Positions 34,792 to 44,076 are shown, counted from the first letter of the stretch. The stretch is DNA of 64,000 nucleotides from Streptomyces odontomachi (GCF_024435355.1 NZ_JAMJWG010000005.1:186001-250000), one strand, 5' to 3'. The notes: generated by a model not told the origin, from the letters alone. Numbers and translations are program-made.

Positions 34792-36326
34792 GTCCCCTAG
34801 TGCTTCTGCTCGTGGGCATCGGGCTGACCTTCGTCATCCTGGTGATCGGGGCGCTCGCCGGCCGCACGAAGAACGACAACCTGGAGGGCTGGCTGGTCCA
34901 CCACCGCGGTATGGGGCCGCTGTTGCTCTGGTTCCTGCTCGGCAGCGAGATCTACACCGCGTTCACCTTCCAGGGCCTCGCCGGATACTCGTACACCAAG
35001 GGTGCGGCCGGCTTCTACAACGTGGCCCAGAACGACGTCGCCTATGGTCTGGCGTTCCTGATCCTGCCGTGCATCTGGGTGCTCGGTAAGAAGTACGGGT
35101 ACGTCACGCAGGCCGACTTCGTCGCCCACCGGTACGGCAGCAAGGCGCTCGGCGTCTTCGTCGCGCTGTCCACGGCACTCATCATGATCGCCTACATCGA
35201 CCTCAACATCGAGGGACTCTCGGCGATATTCAAGGTCATCGGCGGCGACGCGATCCCGCCCCTCGTCGGCAACGTACTGGGCTTCGCCGTGCTGGCCACC
35301 TCCGTGTTCATCGGCGGCATCCGGGGCAACGCCATGCAGTCGGTGGTCAAGGACCTGCTCATGTTCGGCGCGGTGGCCGCGGTGTTCATCGCGGTGCCGC
35401 TGCACTACTTCAGCGGGTTCGGGTCCATGTACGGCGCGTTCAGCGAGAAGATCCCGGACTACTTCCAGCTGCCCTCGGCCACCGCGCACGACCTCGGACC
35501 CACCTGGTTGATCTCCACCGTGCTGATCACCGGGCTCGGCCAGTGGATGTGGCCCCAGTGGTTCGGCACCGCCTTCACCGCCACCACCCCCAAGGCGCTG
35601 AAGAAGCAGGCCGTCTTCATGCCCTTCTACCAGATCGTCAAGGTCGCCGTGCTGGTCGTGGGCTTCGCGGCCGTGATCGCCCTGGGCACCGGACTGGCCG
35701 GGAACGACGTGATCATGCACATCATGCAGCGCATCTTCCCGGACTGGGCGCTGCTGCTCTTCGTCGTCGCCGGGATGCTGTCGGCGATCGTGCCGGCCGG
35801 CCCGATCGTGATGACCTCGGCCAGCCTGCTCTCCCGCAACGTCGTCCAGGTGCTGCGCCCGGCCACCACGGACCGCAGCGTCTTCTGGCTGACCCGTGCG
35901 CTGGTCTTCCCGCTGACCGGCCTGGCCCTGGTGATCACCCTGGCGGCTCCGGCGCTGATCGTCCAGGTGCTGCTGGTGGCCTACTCGTTCATCGCGCAGC
36001 TGTTTCCCGGCATCGTCATCGGCGGCATCTTCTGGACCCGGGCCACGAAACAGGGCATGGTCAGCGGGCTGCTCGCCGGCTGGCTGGTGTGCGGCGTCCT
36101 GACCCTGACCGACCACGACCCGTACGGTGGCATCGCCGCGGGCCTGATCGCCCTGGTGGCCAACGTCATCGTGTTCGTGGGCGTGAGCCTGGTGACCGAA
36201 CCCACCGGGACGACGCAGCCGTTGGGGACGACCCTGAGCGAGATCGCGGCGGAGACCACCGCCGAGACCGACCGCACGACCGAGCCGGCGCCCGCCGCCG
36301 AGGTCGCCCAGCCCAGCACCACATGA
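34788..36326 (+). CDS. Sodium:solute symporter (SSS family)
   Basis: 512 residues, about 13 helices. Features are GWLVHHRGMGPLLLWFLLGSEIYTAFTFQG, AFLILPCIWVLGKKYGYVTQADFVAHRYGS, and VAGMLSAIVPAGPIVMTSASLLSRNV, the sodium-site helix of SSS proteins. A hydrophilic Thr/Glu tail of about 45 residues ends the protein. ATG 34788 overlaps DUF3311 and has GAGGAG 7 bases upstream. The shared operator indicates that the same regulator controls this carrier and the suy operon, so it is a second candidate sulfonate or short-acid importer. Confidence 0.88.
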   Translation: MSPLVLLLVGIGLTFVILVIGALAGRTKNDNLEGWLVHHRGMGPLLLWFLLGSEIYTAFTFQGLAGYSYTKGAAGFYNVAQNDVAYGLAFLILPCIWVLGKKYGYVTQADFVAHRYGSKALGVFVALSTALIMIAYIDLNIEGLSAIFKVIGGDAIPPLVGNVLGFAVLATSVFIGGIRGNAMQSVVKDLLMFGAVAAVFIAVPLHYFSGFGSMYGAFSEKIPDYFQLPSATAHDLGPTWLISTVLITGLGQWMWPQWFGTAFTATTPKALKKQAVFMPFYQIVKVAVLVVGFAAVIALGTGLAGNDVIMHIMQRIFPDWALLLFVVAGMLSAIVPAGPIVMTSASLLSRNVVQVLRPATTDRSVFWLTRALVFPLTGLALVITLAAPALIVQVLLVAYSFIAQLFPGIVIGGIFWTRATKQGMVSGLLAGWLVCGVLTLTDHDPYGGIAAGLIALVANVIVFVGVSLVTEPTGTTQPLGTTLSEIAAETTAETDRTTEPAPAAEVAQPSTT

Positions 36327-36832
36327 CCGTGTTACGTGGGCCGGAGCGGTGCGTGAGCGATCGTGGTCGGCGGCCGGTGCGGATCACTCGCGGTGCGGAT
36401 CACCCGCGGTGGGGGTGGCGGCCGCCGTCGAACGGGCCTCCAGACCGTCCAGGACGGTCTGGAGGCCCCGGACGAGGTGCCGAAGCGTTCCGCGACCTCG
36501 GCGAGCGGGACGCCGCCCACGGCGAGGTCACCGGGACGGTGCTCGGTGGTGGACGCGGGCCCCGCAGGTGCCGGGCTTCGGGCGGCCGTGACGCGGTCGC
36601 GGTCCGCGCCGGCCTTGCAGCCGTCCGCCGGGTGCGGACGATGGGTCTCATGACGGTGCAGGTCACCGGCGCCGCCGCCGGCGCGGGGCGGATGGGACCG
36701 GTGTGCACGCGGTGCCACACGCCGCCGGCGCAGCCCGCCCCGGGCCGGTGGGACGTCACCCGACCGGCCCAGCGACCCGGCTGACGGTCACCGCGTGCCC
36801 GACCGTCCCGACGCGAGCAGAGGGAGCGTCCC
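36327..36832. other. Intergenic region with a long palindrome and a possible gene remnant
   Basis: 506 bases. On the minus strand, a frame ending at the TGA complementary to about 36382 reads LRHLVRGLQTVLDGLEARS... without a start. It may be the C-terminal remnant of a regulator. GTGCGGATCAC repeats occur near 36375-36410. No intact gene. Confidence 0.5.
36434..36468. repeat. 35-bp perfect palindrome
   Basis: Left arm GGGCCTCCAGACCGTCC (36434-36450), one central A, and an exact reverse-complement right arm (36452-36468). Positioned 108 bp after the symporter stop, it may serve as a terminator or protein-binding site. Confidence 0.85.
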
Positions 36833-38479
36833 ATGGCCGCAGCAGACGCCGAGGTGGGGGTACTGATCGTCGGTGGGGGACCGGTCGGGCTGACCGCCCG
36901 CGCGCTGCTGGAACGCTGGGGCGTGCGGAGCCTGCTGGTCGAGCGGCACCACGAGCTGTCGCCGTTTCCCCGGGCCCGGCTGGTCAACGTGCGCTCCATG
37001 GAGATCTTCCGCCAGCTCGGGCTCGACACGGAGATCGCGTCCGGCGCTTTCGCGCGGAAGTACGGCCGGATCCGCTTCCGCGACACCCTGCTCGGCCGCG
37101 AGTTCGCCACGGCGGCCATGGTCGGGGTCCATGCGCCGATCTCCGAAAGCCCCGTGCTCGGCGTCGTCACCTCGCAGGACCGGTTGGAGCCCGTCCTGCT
37201 CGCCGCGGCCGACACCCCGATGCGCTTCGGGGTGGAGCTCGCCGACCTGACCGAGGCGGACGGAAGCGTCCTGGCCTCCCTCGTCGACCGGGCACGCGGG
37301 GCACGGACCCGGGTACGGGCCCGCTACGTGCTCGCCGCCGACGGTGCGAACTCCACCGTCCGCCGGCTGCTGGGCATCGACACCGCGGGCCCCGGAGCGA
37401 TGGGCGACTTCACCACCGTGATGTTCGACGCCGACCTCAGCCGCTGGTGCGCCCACCAACCCGCCGGGGTCTACCTCACCCCGCAGGGGGCGTTCACGCC
37501 CCTCTACCCGGAAGGCGGCTGGGCCTGGTTCTTCCCCACCCCCGAGGACGCCGCGCACGCCACGCACGACGACTGGTCCACCCTCGTCTCGCGCGCCCTG
37601 GGCCTCGACCCCGGCCGGCGGGCCGAGGTGTCACGGGTCCAGGGCTGGGTGATGAACGCGTTCGTCGCGGAGCGTTTCCGGCACGGCCGGACCCTGCTGG
37701 CCGGGGACGCCGCGCACGCGGTGCCCGTCATCGGCGGTCTCGGCCTGAACGCCGGCCTCGCCGACGCGCACAACCTGTGCTGGAAGCTGGCGGCCGTCCT
37801 GCACGGCTGGGCCGGGCCCGACCTGGTGGACACCTACGAGACGGAACGGCACCCCGTCGCCCGGCGCACCCTCCGCCAGGCGGTGGACAACACCAAGCTG
37901 ATGGTGGAGGTGCAGAAGCAGCGCCGCGAGCAGCTCGGCGCGGACCCGGAAGCGCCGGCCCGGCAGGCCGAACTTCCCTGGTCGGAGCAGTACTTCGCGC
38001 AAATGGGCCTGGTGCTCGGCGTCACGTACCACTCCGACGCCGTGCTCCCCGACGGCGGCACCCCGCCGGAACCGTCCGACGCCGGCGCGGACTCCGGCAC
38101 GGATGCCGGCACGGCCGCCGGCACCGGCACCGGCACCGGCACGGAGTACGTCCCCGCCGCGGCGCCGGGCCACCGCATGCCGCACCTCTGGCTCGCCCCC
38201 GGCCGGTCCACGCTCGACGCCGCCGGCGAGTGGTTCACCCTGCTCACCCCGGACCCCGCCCGCTGGGAGGGACAGCGGGCCACACCCTGGCCGCTGCACG
38301 TCGAGGCCCTTCCCCACGAGCACGTCGACGTGTGCGGTTTGGGCCCGCACGGCGCGCTCCTGGTGCGCCCCGACGGCCACGTCGGCGCCCGCTGGCGCGA
38401 GGGCCCGCCCGATGACGCCACCCTCCACCGCGCCCTCGCCGCCGTCACCGTCACCCGCGCGACACCGCCGTCCACGTGA
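36833..38479 (+). CDS. FAD-dependent aromatic monooxygenase (PheA/TfdB family)
   Basis: 548 residues. FAD site VLIVGGGPVGLTARALLERWG near the N-terminus; the DG motif in LAADGANSTVRRLLG; and the GD motif LLAGDAAHAVPVIGGLGLNAGLADAHNLCWKL. A low-complexity loop (GTDAGTAAGTGTGTGTE) splits the C-terminal half, which is thioredoxin-like. Such enzymes hydroxylate phenolic rings in catabolism or in polyketide tailoring. No biosynthetic cluster is adjacent, so the substrate is unknown. ATG 36833 with a GAGGGAG site. Confidence 0.85.
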   Translation: MAAADAEVGVLIVGGGPVGLTARALLERWGVRSLLVERHHELSPFPRARLVNVRSMEIFRQLGLDTEIASGAFARKYGRIRFRDTLLGREFATAAMVGVHAPISESPVLGVVTSQDRLEPVLLAAADTPMRFGVELADLTEADGSVLASLVDRARGARTRVRARYVLAADGANSTVRRLLGIDTAGPGAMGDFTTVMFDADLSRWCAHQPAGVYLTPQGAFTPLYPEGGWAWFFPTPEDAAHATHDDWSTLVSRALGLDPGRRAEVSRVQGWVMNAFVAERFRHGRTLLAGDAAHAVPVIGGLGLNAGLADAHNLCWKLAAVLHGWAGPDLVDTYETERHPVARRTLRQAVDNTKLMVEVQKQRREQLGADPEAPARQAELPWSEQYFAQMGLVLGVTYHSDAVLPDGGTPPEPSDAGADSGTDAGTAAGTGTGTGTEYVPAAAPGHRMPHLWLAPGRSTLDAAGEWFTLLTPDPARWEGQRATPWPLHVEALPHEHVDVCGLGPHGALLVRPDGHVGARWREGPPDDATLHRALAAVTVTRATPPST

Positions 38480-38495
38480 CCCGCCCACACCTTCA

Positions 38496-38571
38496 GGGCC
38501 GGCGACTTCCGGTCCGGCGTCTTCCGGGCCGGTGACTTCCGGGCCGGTGACTTCCGGGCCGGCGACTTCAG
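38496..38571. repeat. 15-bp tandem repeat (CTTCCGGGCCGGTGA), about five copies
   Basis: Imperfect copies run from the monooxygenase stop into the stop codon of the convergent kinase gene. Read on the minus strand in another frame it would encode KSPAR repeats, but that frame is not a gene. Possible slippage array. Confidence 0.85.
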
Positions 38572-41129
38572 GCGGGTCGCGGGCCCGTGAAGGTCAGGAG
38601 GCTGGTGCCGCTGGAGATCCACAGGCGGTCGCCGGACGTCACCGCGGCCCAGGGCGGGGTGGTGCTGTTGACCTGGTACGGGAGGTGCCAGACCTGCTTG
38701 CCGCCCGTGAGGGCGTATCCGTACAGGCCGGGGTCGCTGCCGCCGTCGATGCCGAGCATCACGAGACCGCCGCGTACCCCGAGCAGCTGGTGCAGGCCCT
38801 TCCCCAGGTCCGGCGTCTGCCAGCGCCGGCCTCCGTCGCGCAACCGGTAGGCCACGAGCGGGCCGTGCCCGGCGGTGACGTCCGTGCCGACCGGGGGAGC
38901 GTGGGTGGTGAAGAGCGTGTCGCCGACCGGGGCCAGTTGCTGTATCCGGGCCGGGTGCGCGCGCCACAGGGTCTTTCCGCCGGCGGTGTCCAGGACGGCG
39001 AACGAGCCGTTGGCGAGGCTCTGCTGGAAGACCAGCGTGCTGCCGTCGCCGGCGAGCAGCGCCGTGCCGGCCAGCGACTCGTCCTGGATGTGGTCGCCGG
39101 GGGCCAGGCCGCTGGCCACGCTCCACAGCGCGTGGCCGTCGGCCAGCCGGAGGGCGGTCAGCTCGGCGCTGTCGTGGCGCAGGGCGATGGCCAGGCGGCT
39201 GCTCGGGTTGGTGCCGATGCCGAAGACGTCGGTGGCGTAGCGCCACAGGTCCTTGCCGGAGCGCGCGTCCACGGCGTGCACGGTGCGGCGGTCGTCCGTG
39301 CCGCCTGCTGTCCGTGTCACGCACAGCAGCGTCCGACCGCGCGGGTAGACGGTGGTGAGCCGCGCGTCCCGGTGCCAGCGCACCGTGCCCGTGCCGTCCA
39401 CCGCGTACAGCCCGCCGGTCGCGCGCGACGTGACGTACACCCATCCGTCGCCGCCCGGCGCCACGGCCAGGTCGGTCGAGTCGGGCTGGGGGTCGCCGGG
39501 CGGGGCGAAGCGCCAGCGCTGCTTGCCGGTCGCCAGATCCCTGGCGTGCAGCGCACCGTCGAGTTCGATGACGTACACCGTGTGCCCGTCCGTCACGGAC
39601 GCGGCGGAGCCGTACGGCTTGCTCTGCCAGACGACCTGGCCGGTGTCCGGGTCCAGCGCGGCGGCCCCCGCACCGCTGTCGCTCCTGACCAGGAGCCGTC
39701 CGCCGGCCGCCTTCCACACCTTGGTGAAGCCGTCCGGGAGCGGCTTCTCGTGCAGCAGGCGAGGAGGCCGCGGGGTCCGTTCGGACGAGCCCCCGCGGGC
39801 CAGGTACCTGCCCCCGAGCGCCGCCGCGACGAGACCGCCGCCCGCCGCCGCGAGCACCCGGCGCCGCCCCCAGCGGCCGGCCCACCCCCGGGCCAGTTCG
39901 GAACGTACGGTCTCCTCACGCCGCGCCACGTCACGCTGGACGACGTCCGGCAGCCAACCGGCGCCCGGCAGCGGCGGCGCGCCGAACAGCGTCGCCAGCT
40001 GGGGCACCTTCGGCCGCTTCCACGGCTCCTTGCCCAGACATGCCGCGAGGGCTTCGTGCAGCCCCTCCGGTACGCCCGCCAGGTTCGGCTCCTCGTGCAC
40101 CGTGCGGTACAGCAGGATGTGCGCGCTGCCCGTTCCGAAGGCGCCGTGCCCGGTGGCGGCGAACAGCAGCGTGGCGCCGAGCGAGAAGACGTCCCCGGCT
40201 GCGGTGCAGGTGCGTCCGGAGATCTGCTCGGGCGGCATGTAGCCGGCGGTGCCGACCAGCTGGCCGGTGCCGGTCAGCCCGGCCGCGTCCACGGCCCGTG
40301 CGATGCCGAAGTCGATGACCCTCGGGCCGTCCGCGGTGAGCAGGATGTTGGAGGGCTTCAGGTCGCGGTGCACCACGCCCGCCGCGTGGATGGCCGCGAG
40401 CGCTTCGGCAAGCCCTGCGGCCAGGCCGCGCACCGTCTCCTGTGGCATCGGCCCGTGTGCCGCGACGGCTTCGCTGAGCGAGGGCGCGGGCAGGTAGGCG
40501 GTGGCCAGCCAGGGCTGCGTGGCGTCGGGGTCGGCGGCCAGCACGGGCGCGGTGAAGGCGCCGCTGACCTTGAGGGCCGCCTCGGTCTCGGCGCGGAACC
40601 GCTCCCGGAAGTGGCGGTCCTGGGCGTAGCTGTCCCGCACCACCTTCACCGCCACCGGCCGCCCGCCCCGGGTGGCGGCCAGATAGACCCGCCCCATCCC
40701 CCCGGAGCCGAGCAGCCGGATCACCCGGTACGGGCCGACGGTCTCGGGGAGCGGGAGCGGCGTCGCTGACGAGGAGCTGGGCTGGGGCGGGTCCAGCGGC
40801 TCGGTGCCGGTCGGTTCGAGGGGCTGGGTGCCGGAGGGGTCGAGGGGCTGGGTGCCGGAGGGGTCGAGGGGCTGGGTGCCGGTCGGGTCGAGGGGCTCGG
40901 TGCCGGAGGGGGCGAAGGGTTGGGTGCCGGTCGGTTCGATCGGTGTGGTGGCGGTCTCGGTCGGTCGGCTGGCGGTCGGTTCGCGTGGCGTGGTGGCGGT
41001 CGGTTCCGGCGGCTGCGACGGGGAAGCGGACGGTTCCGGCGGGGACGACGGGGAAGCGGATGGTTCGGGCGGGGACGAAGGGGACGACGGGGACGGCGGG
41101 GACGGCGGGGACGGCGGTGGCACGGTCAT
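38568..41129 (-). CDS. Ser/Thr protein kinase with PQQ-type beta-propeller sensor domain
   Basis: 853 residues. N-terminal Ser/Pro-rich tail of about 110 residues with an 11-residue repeat (SGTQPLDPTGTQPL type). Kinase domain (about 115-375): LGSGGMGRVY, VAVKVV, HRDLKPSN, VIDFGIARA. A helix (RRVLAAAGGGLVAAALGG) then leads to an extracellular PQQ/WD-like propeller of about 380 residues with repeated DLATGKQRWRF, DARSGKDLWRY and DTAGGKTLWRA blades. The start overlaps the stop of the next upstream kinase (ATGA), so the two are translationally coupled. Confidence 0.9.
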   Translation of the reverse strand: MTVPPPSPPSPPSPSSPSSPPEPSASPSSPPEPSASPSQPPEPTATTPREPTASRPTETATTPIEPTGTQPFAPSGTEPLDPTGTQPLDPSGTQPLDPSGTQPLEPTGTEPLDPPQPSSSSATPLPLPETVGPYRVIRLLGSGGMGRVYLAATRGGRPVAVKVVRDSYAQDRHFRERFRAETEAALKVSGAFTAPVLAADPDATQPWLATAYLPAPSLSEAVAAHGPMPQETVRGLAAGLAEALAAIHAAGVVHRDLKPSNILLTADGPRVIDFGIARAVDAAGLTGTGQLVGTAGYMPPEQISGRTCTAAGDVFSLGATLLFAATGHGAFGTGSAHILLYRTVHEEPNLAGVPEGLHEALAACLGKEPWKRPKVPQLATLFGAPPLPGAGWLPDVVQRDVARREETVRSELARGWAGRWGRRRVLAAAGGGLVAAALGGRYLARGGSSERTPRPPRLLHEKPLPDGFTKVWKAAGGRLLVRSDSGAGAAALDPDTGQVVWQSKPYGSAASVTDGHTVYVIELDGALHARDLATGKQRWRFAPPGDPQPDSTDLAVAPGGDGWVYVTSRATGGLYAVDGTGTVRWHRDARLTTVYPRGRTLLCVTRTAGGTDDRRTVHAVDARSGKDLWRYATDVFGIGTNPSSRLAIALRHDSAELTALRLADGHALWSVASGLAPGDHIQDESLAGTALLAGDGSTLVFQQSLANGSFAVLDTAGGKTLWRAHPARIQQLAPVGDTLFTTHAPPVGTDVTAGHGPLVAYRLRDGGRRWQTPDLGKGLHQLLGVRGGLVMLGIDGGSDPGLYGYALTGGKQVWHLPYQVNSTTPPWAAVTSGDRLWISSGTSLLTFTGPRPA

Positions 41130-43528
41130 CCGGCGTCCGCCCGGTAGGCGCGGACCCGGCCCTCGCCGCTCACGAACACCGTGCTGTCCCGCACCGCCAC
41201 GGCCCACATGTCGAATCCCTTGGGGGCGCCGCCTCCTATGGCGGACGGGGTGGCGGACGGCGACGGTGCCGCGGTGGAGCCGGGCTTCTCGCGCACCGCC
41301 CACAACTCCTTGCCGTCCGACGTCCGCACCACCAGGCAACCGGCGGTCCCCCCGACGGTCGTGCCGTCGGTGTCGATCGCGATGGGGCTGAACAGGGCCG
41401 CGGTGACCTGCTCGGACGCCGCGATGGTGCGGCCGAGCGGGGACAGCAGCACGGGGCTCTCGATGTGCCACCGGACGTCGCCGGTGCTCAGCTCGACGGC
41501 GTAGACACGGCTGCCGTCGTTGGTCAGCGCCAGGTCGCCCACCACGACCGGCGCCGACGCCGCGGTCATGGCCACCGACCAGCGGCGCCGTCCGTTCCTG
41601 GCGTCGTGGGCGGTCATGCCGCCCTTCTGGTTGACGGCGATCAGCAGGTCGCCGGTCGCGGTGAGGGAGGAGGTGAGCTCCCCGCTCCCGGACTGCATGT
41701 AGCCCGGGAGATGGCTGTCGGGGTCGGCGGGGACCTTCACGGACCACCGGGAGCTGCCGTCCGTCGCGTTCAACGCGTGCAGGACGAGGCCGTCGTCGGT
41801 GTCCTCGGTGTAGTAGAAGCCGTAGCCGTCGGCGGCGTAGCGAATGCCGTAGAGGGAGTTCTGGACGATCGGCTTCTGCCATCGGATGTGGCCGCGGTCC
41901 AGGTCGATGGCGGCGGCTGTCTGGCTGACCTGGTAGTTCGGTGTCGCGCGGGGCGTGGGGTTGTCGAACGACAGGCCGCCGTCGAAGGAGCTGACCAGGC
42001 AGTAGACGGTGCTGCCGTGACCGGCCAGCAGCGCGGACGGCATCATCATCCCGTCGGCCAGGGTGGTCTTGAACGTGATGTGCGGGGCGGCCGGATTGAC
42101 GGTCGCCAGGTAGTACTGCCCCGCGGCGGACAGGCCGGTGTTCATGCCGGAGACGAGCAGTTTCTTCCCGACGGTGCCGAGGACGTACGCTCCGAGGCCG
42201 AGCGCGTCGCCCTGGATCGGCGCCCCGTCGGCTCCGAGACCGTGCTTCCACCGGACGCCGCCGGCTTCGGCGTTGAGCCCGGCCGCCGCGTAGGTGCCGT
42301 CGTGCACCACCACCGTCGAGTCGAGGACGTCGAGCAGCGGCGTGGCGACGGAGATGGGGATGGCGGTCGACCACTGCGGCTTCGGCGGATCGGTGAGCTT
42401 GACCGCGTTCACGCTGGAACCCAGCGGTTTGCCGCCGCCCTGGTTCGCGCCGGCGCCCTCCGGGTCCTTGTCGTGGTTCATCCAGACCGCCGCTGCCGCG
42501 CCTCCCACGGCCAGCGCGCCGAGGGCGGAGAGACCGCCGATCAGGGCCCGTCGGCGGCTGGGCAGGGCCCGCTTCCCCGTGTCGCCGGGCAACGTCCCCG
42601 GTGGTGGCGGGACCACGGCCATCAGTTCGGCCTCGCGGGCCCGTGCCGCCAGGTCCTCCCGCAGCGCAGGCACCAGGAGCGCCTCCGGGTCGGCGGGCGC
42701 CAGCCCGGACAGCACCTCCTCCAGGGAGGGCCGCCGCGACGGGGTCTTGTCCAGGCACTGCAACAGCAGCGGGTGCAGGGCGGACGGGACCCCGTGCAGG
42801 TCGGGCTCCTCCGTCACGATCCGGTTCAGCGCCCCCTCGTCCCCCAACCCGAACGGGCCCTCCCCGCAGGCCGCGTACACCAGCACCCCCGCGAGCGCGA
42901 AGACGTCGCACTCCGGGCCGACGTCATGGGACGACGCGATCTGCTCGGGCGCCATGAAGGCGGGGGAGCCGACCACGGCACCGGTACCGGTCAGCCGGGT
43001 CTCCCCGAGGGCCCTGCTGATGCCGAAGTCGATCACACGGGGGCCGTCGGCGCCGAGCAGCACATTGCCGGGCTTGAGGTCGCGGTGCACCAACCCGGCG
43101 GCGTGGACGGCCTGGAGTGCCTCGGCAAGTCCGGTCCCCAGGGCGCGCAGCGCGGGTTCCCGGAAGGAGCCGCAGGAGCGCACCGCCTGGTCGAGGGTCG
43201 GTCCGGGGACGTATGTGGTGGCCACCCAAGGCCGGTGCCCGTCGGTGTCGGCGTCCACGACGGGCACCGTGTAGACACCGCTGACCCTGCGGGCCGCCGC
43301 CACCTCCCGGCGGAAGCGGCTGCGGAAGGCGGGATCGTCCGCGTACTCCTCCCGTACCTGCTTGACGGCCACCAACCGCCCCGAGACGGTGCGGCACAGG
43401 GACACCACGCCCATCCCGCCACCGCCGAGTGGGCGCATCACCACGTAGGGGCCGATGGTGGCGGGCAACACGAGGGTCGGCTCCTCGGAACCTGACCCCT
43501 CACCCGGGCCTGGCCTCGGTGCTTCCAT
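41126..43528 (-). CDS. Ser/Thr protein kinase with PQQ-type beta-propeller, first of a coupled pair
   Basis: 800 residues. Kinase domain (about 25-290): LGGGGMGVVSL, VAVKQV, HRDLKPGN, VIDFGISRA, APEQI. A helix (RRALIGGLSALGALAVGGAAAAVW) precedes a propeller with blades such as DLDRGHIRWQK, DARNGRRRWSV and ELSTGDVRWHI. The same architecture as the downstream kinase makes them paralogues. The ATG at 43528 has GGGGGAG immediately upstream. The pair may sense a shared external ligand and cross-phosphorylate. Confidence 0.9.
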   Translation of the reverse strand: MEAPRPGPGEGSGSEEPTLVLPATIGPYVVMRPLGGGGMGVVSLCRTVSGRLVAVKQVREEYADDPAFRSRFRREVAAARRVSGVYTVPVVDADTDGHRPWVATTYVPGPTLDQAVRSCGSFREPALRALGTGLAEALQAVHAAGLVHRDLKPGNVLLGADGPRVIDFGISRALGETRLTGTGAVVGSPAFMAPEQIASSHDVGPECDVFALAGVLVYAACGEGPFGLGDEGALNRIVTEEPDLHGVPSALHPLLLQCLDKTPSRRPSLEEVLSGLAPADPEALLVPALREDLAARAREAELMAVVPPPPGTLPGDTGKRALPSRRRALIGGLSALGALAVGGAAAAVWMNHDKDPEGAGANQGGGKPLGSSVNAVKLTDPPKPQWSTAIPISVATPLLDVLDSTVVVHDGTYAAAGLNAEAGGVRWKHGLGADGAPIQGDALGLGAYVLGTVGKKLLVSGMNTGLSAAGQYYLATVNPAAPHITFKTTLADGMMMPSALLAGHGSTVYCLVSSFDGGLSFDNPTPRATPNYQVSQTAAAIDLDRGHIRWQKPIVQNSLYGIRYAADGYGFYYTEDTDDGLVLHALNATDGSSRWSVKVPADPDSHLPGYMQSGSGELTSSLTATGDLLIAVNQKGGMTAHDARNGRRRWSVAMTAASAPVVVGDLALTNDGSRVYAVELSTGDVRWHIESPVLLSPLGRTIAASEQVTAALFSPIAIDTDGTTVGGTAGCLVVRTSDGKELWAVREKPGSTAAPSPSATPSAIGGGAPKGFDMWAVAVRDSTVFVSGEGRVRAYRADAG

Positions 43529-43554
43529 GGCTCCCCCATGTGTGGGCACGTTGT

Positions 43555-43598
43555 GTCGGTACGTCGAGTCGGTACGTCGAGTCGGTACGTCGAGTCGT
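43555..43598. repeat. 13-bp tandem repeat GTCGGTACGTCGA, three copies
   Basis: Three perfect tandem copies plus a partial one, starting 27 bases upstream of the kinase start codon; possibly part of its promoter or leader. Confidence 0.9.
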
Positions 43599-43815
43599 AC
43601 TTCTGGAGCGACGCCAGCGACGGCAGGGACGTTCCCCCCTGCCGTTTGGTTCCCGCCACGTGCACGTTCGACTCCGCAGACTCCGTCGGGTGGATTGACG
43701 GAATCGACGACATCGGCGCAGTCGACGGAACTCGCTGAATCATTGCGGCCCATCACCGACGAAAAGTCGAACGAAGCCGAAGAGCGCCGAGAAAAAGTCG
43801 CATTCAATCGTCCGC

Positions 43816-43833
43816 CGTCGAATGCATTCGACG
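43816..43833. promoter_or_regulatory. 18-bp perfect palindrome CGTCGAATG/CATTCGACG
   Basis: Two 9-base arms meet with no spacer. About 245 bp upstream of the GH5 gene and 290 bp upstream of the kinase operon. It does not match the known CebR site of cellulase genes. Confidence 0.45.
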
Positions 43834-44076
43834 CCGTGTGAGGCCGTGAACGGATTATCGGCGCACTGCTTCCGTGTCGGACGACGGAACGCGCCCCTGA
43901 CCAGGCGCAACGTGCGTGGTCCGAGGGGAAACAGTTGCCTGGCTGACGTGTCACTGCCAACATCTGGGCGGATGCAGCGCTTGGACATGCTGCCCAGCCG
44001 GCCGCAATGGGCGGTCGGTTTCCTCTCTCCGTCGTCGTACGTGATGACGTAAATGACGTTGAAAACGAGGAGCGTC

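Larger units (their letters stand above)
43529..44076. other. Divergent intergenic region between kinases and the GH5 gene
   Basis: 548 bases without a gene. It contains a 13-bp repeat (43555-43598), an 18-bp palindrome (43816-43833) and three ATGACGT copies just before the GH5 start (44040-44060). Confidence 0.65.

Noticed and set aside
36332..36718. Minus-strand 128-residue frame beside the palindrome
   Set aside because: Composition and lack of start signals; only a remnant at most.
37834..39885. 683-residue minus-strand frame with SPARK repeats
   Set aside because: Antisense to the monooxygenase and shadowing the kinase; low complexity, no domain.
38103..40769. 888-residue plus-strand frame
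   Set aside because: Antisense to the kinase; Pro/Ala/Arg-rich third-frame artefact of high GC.
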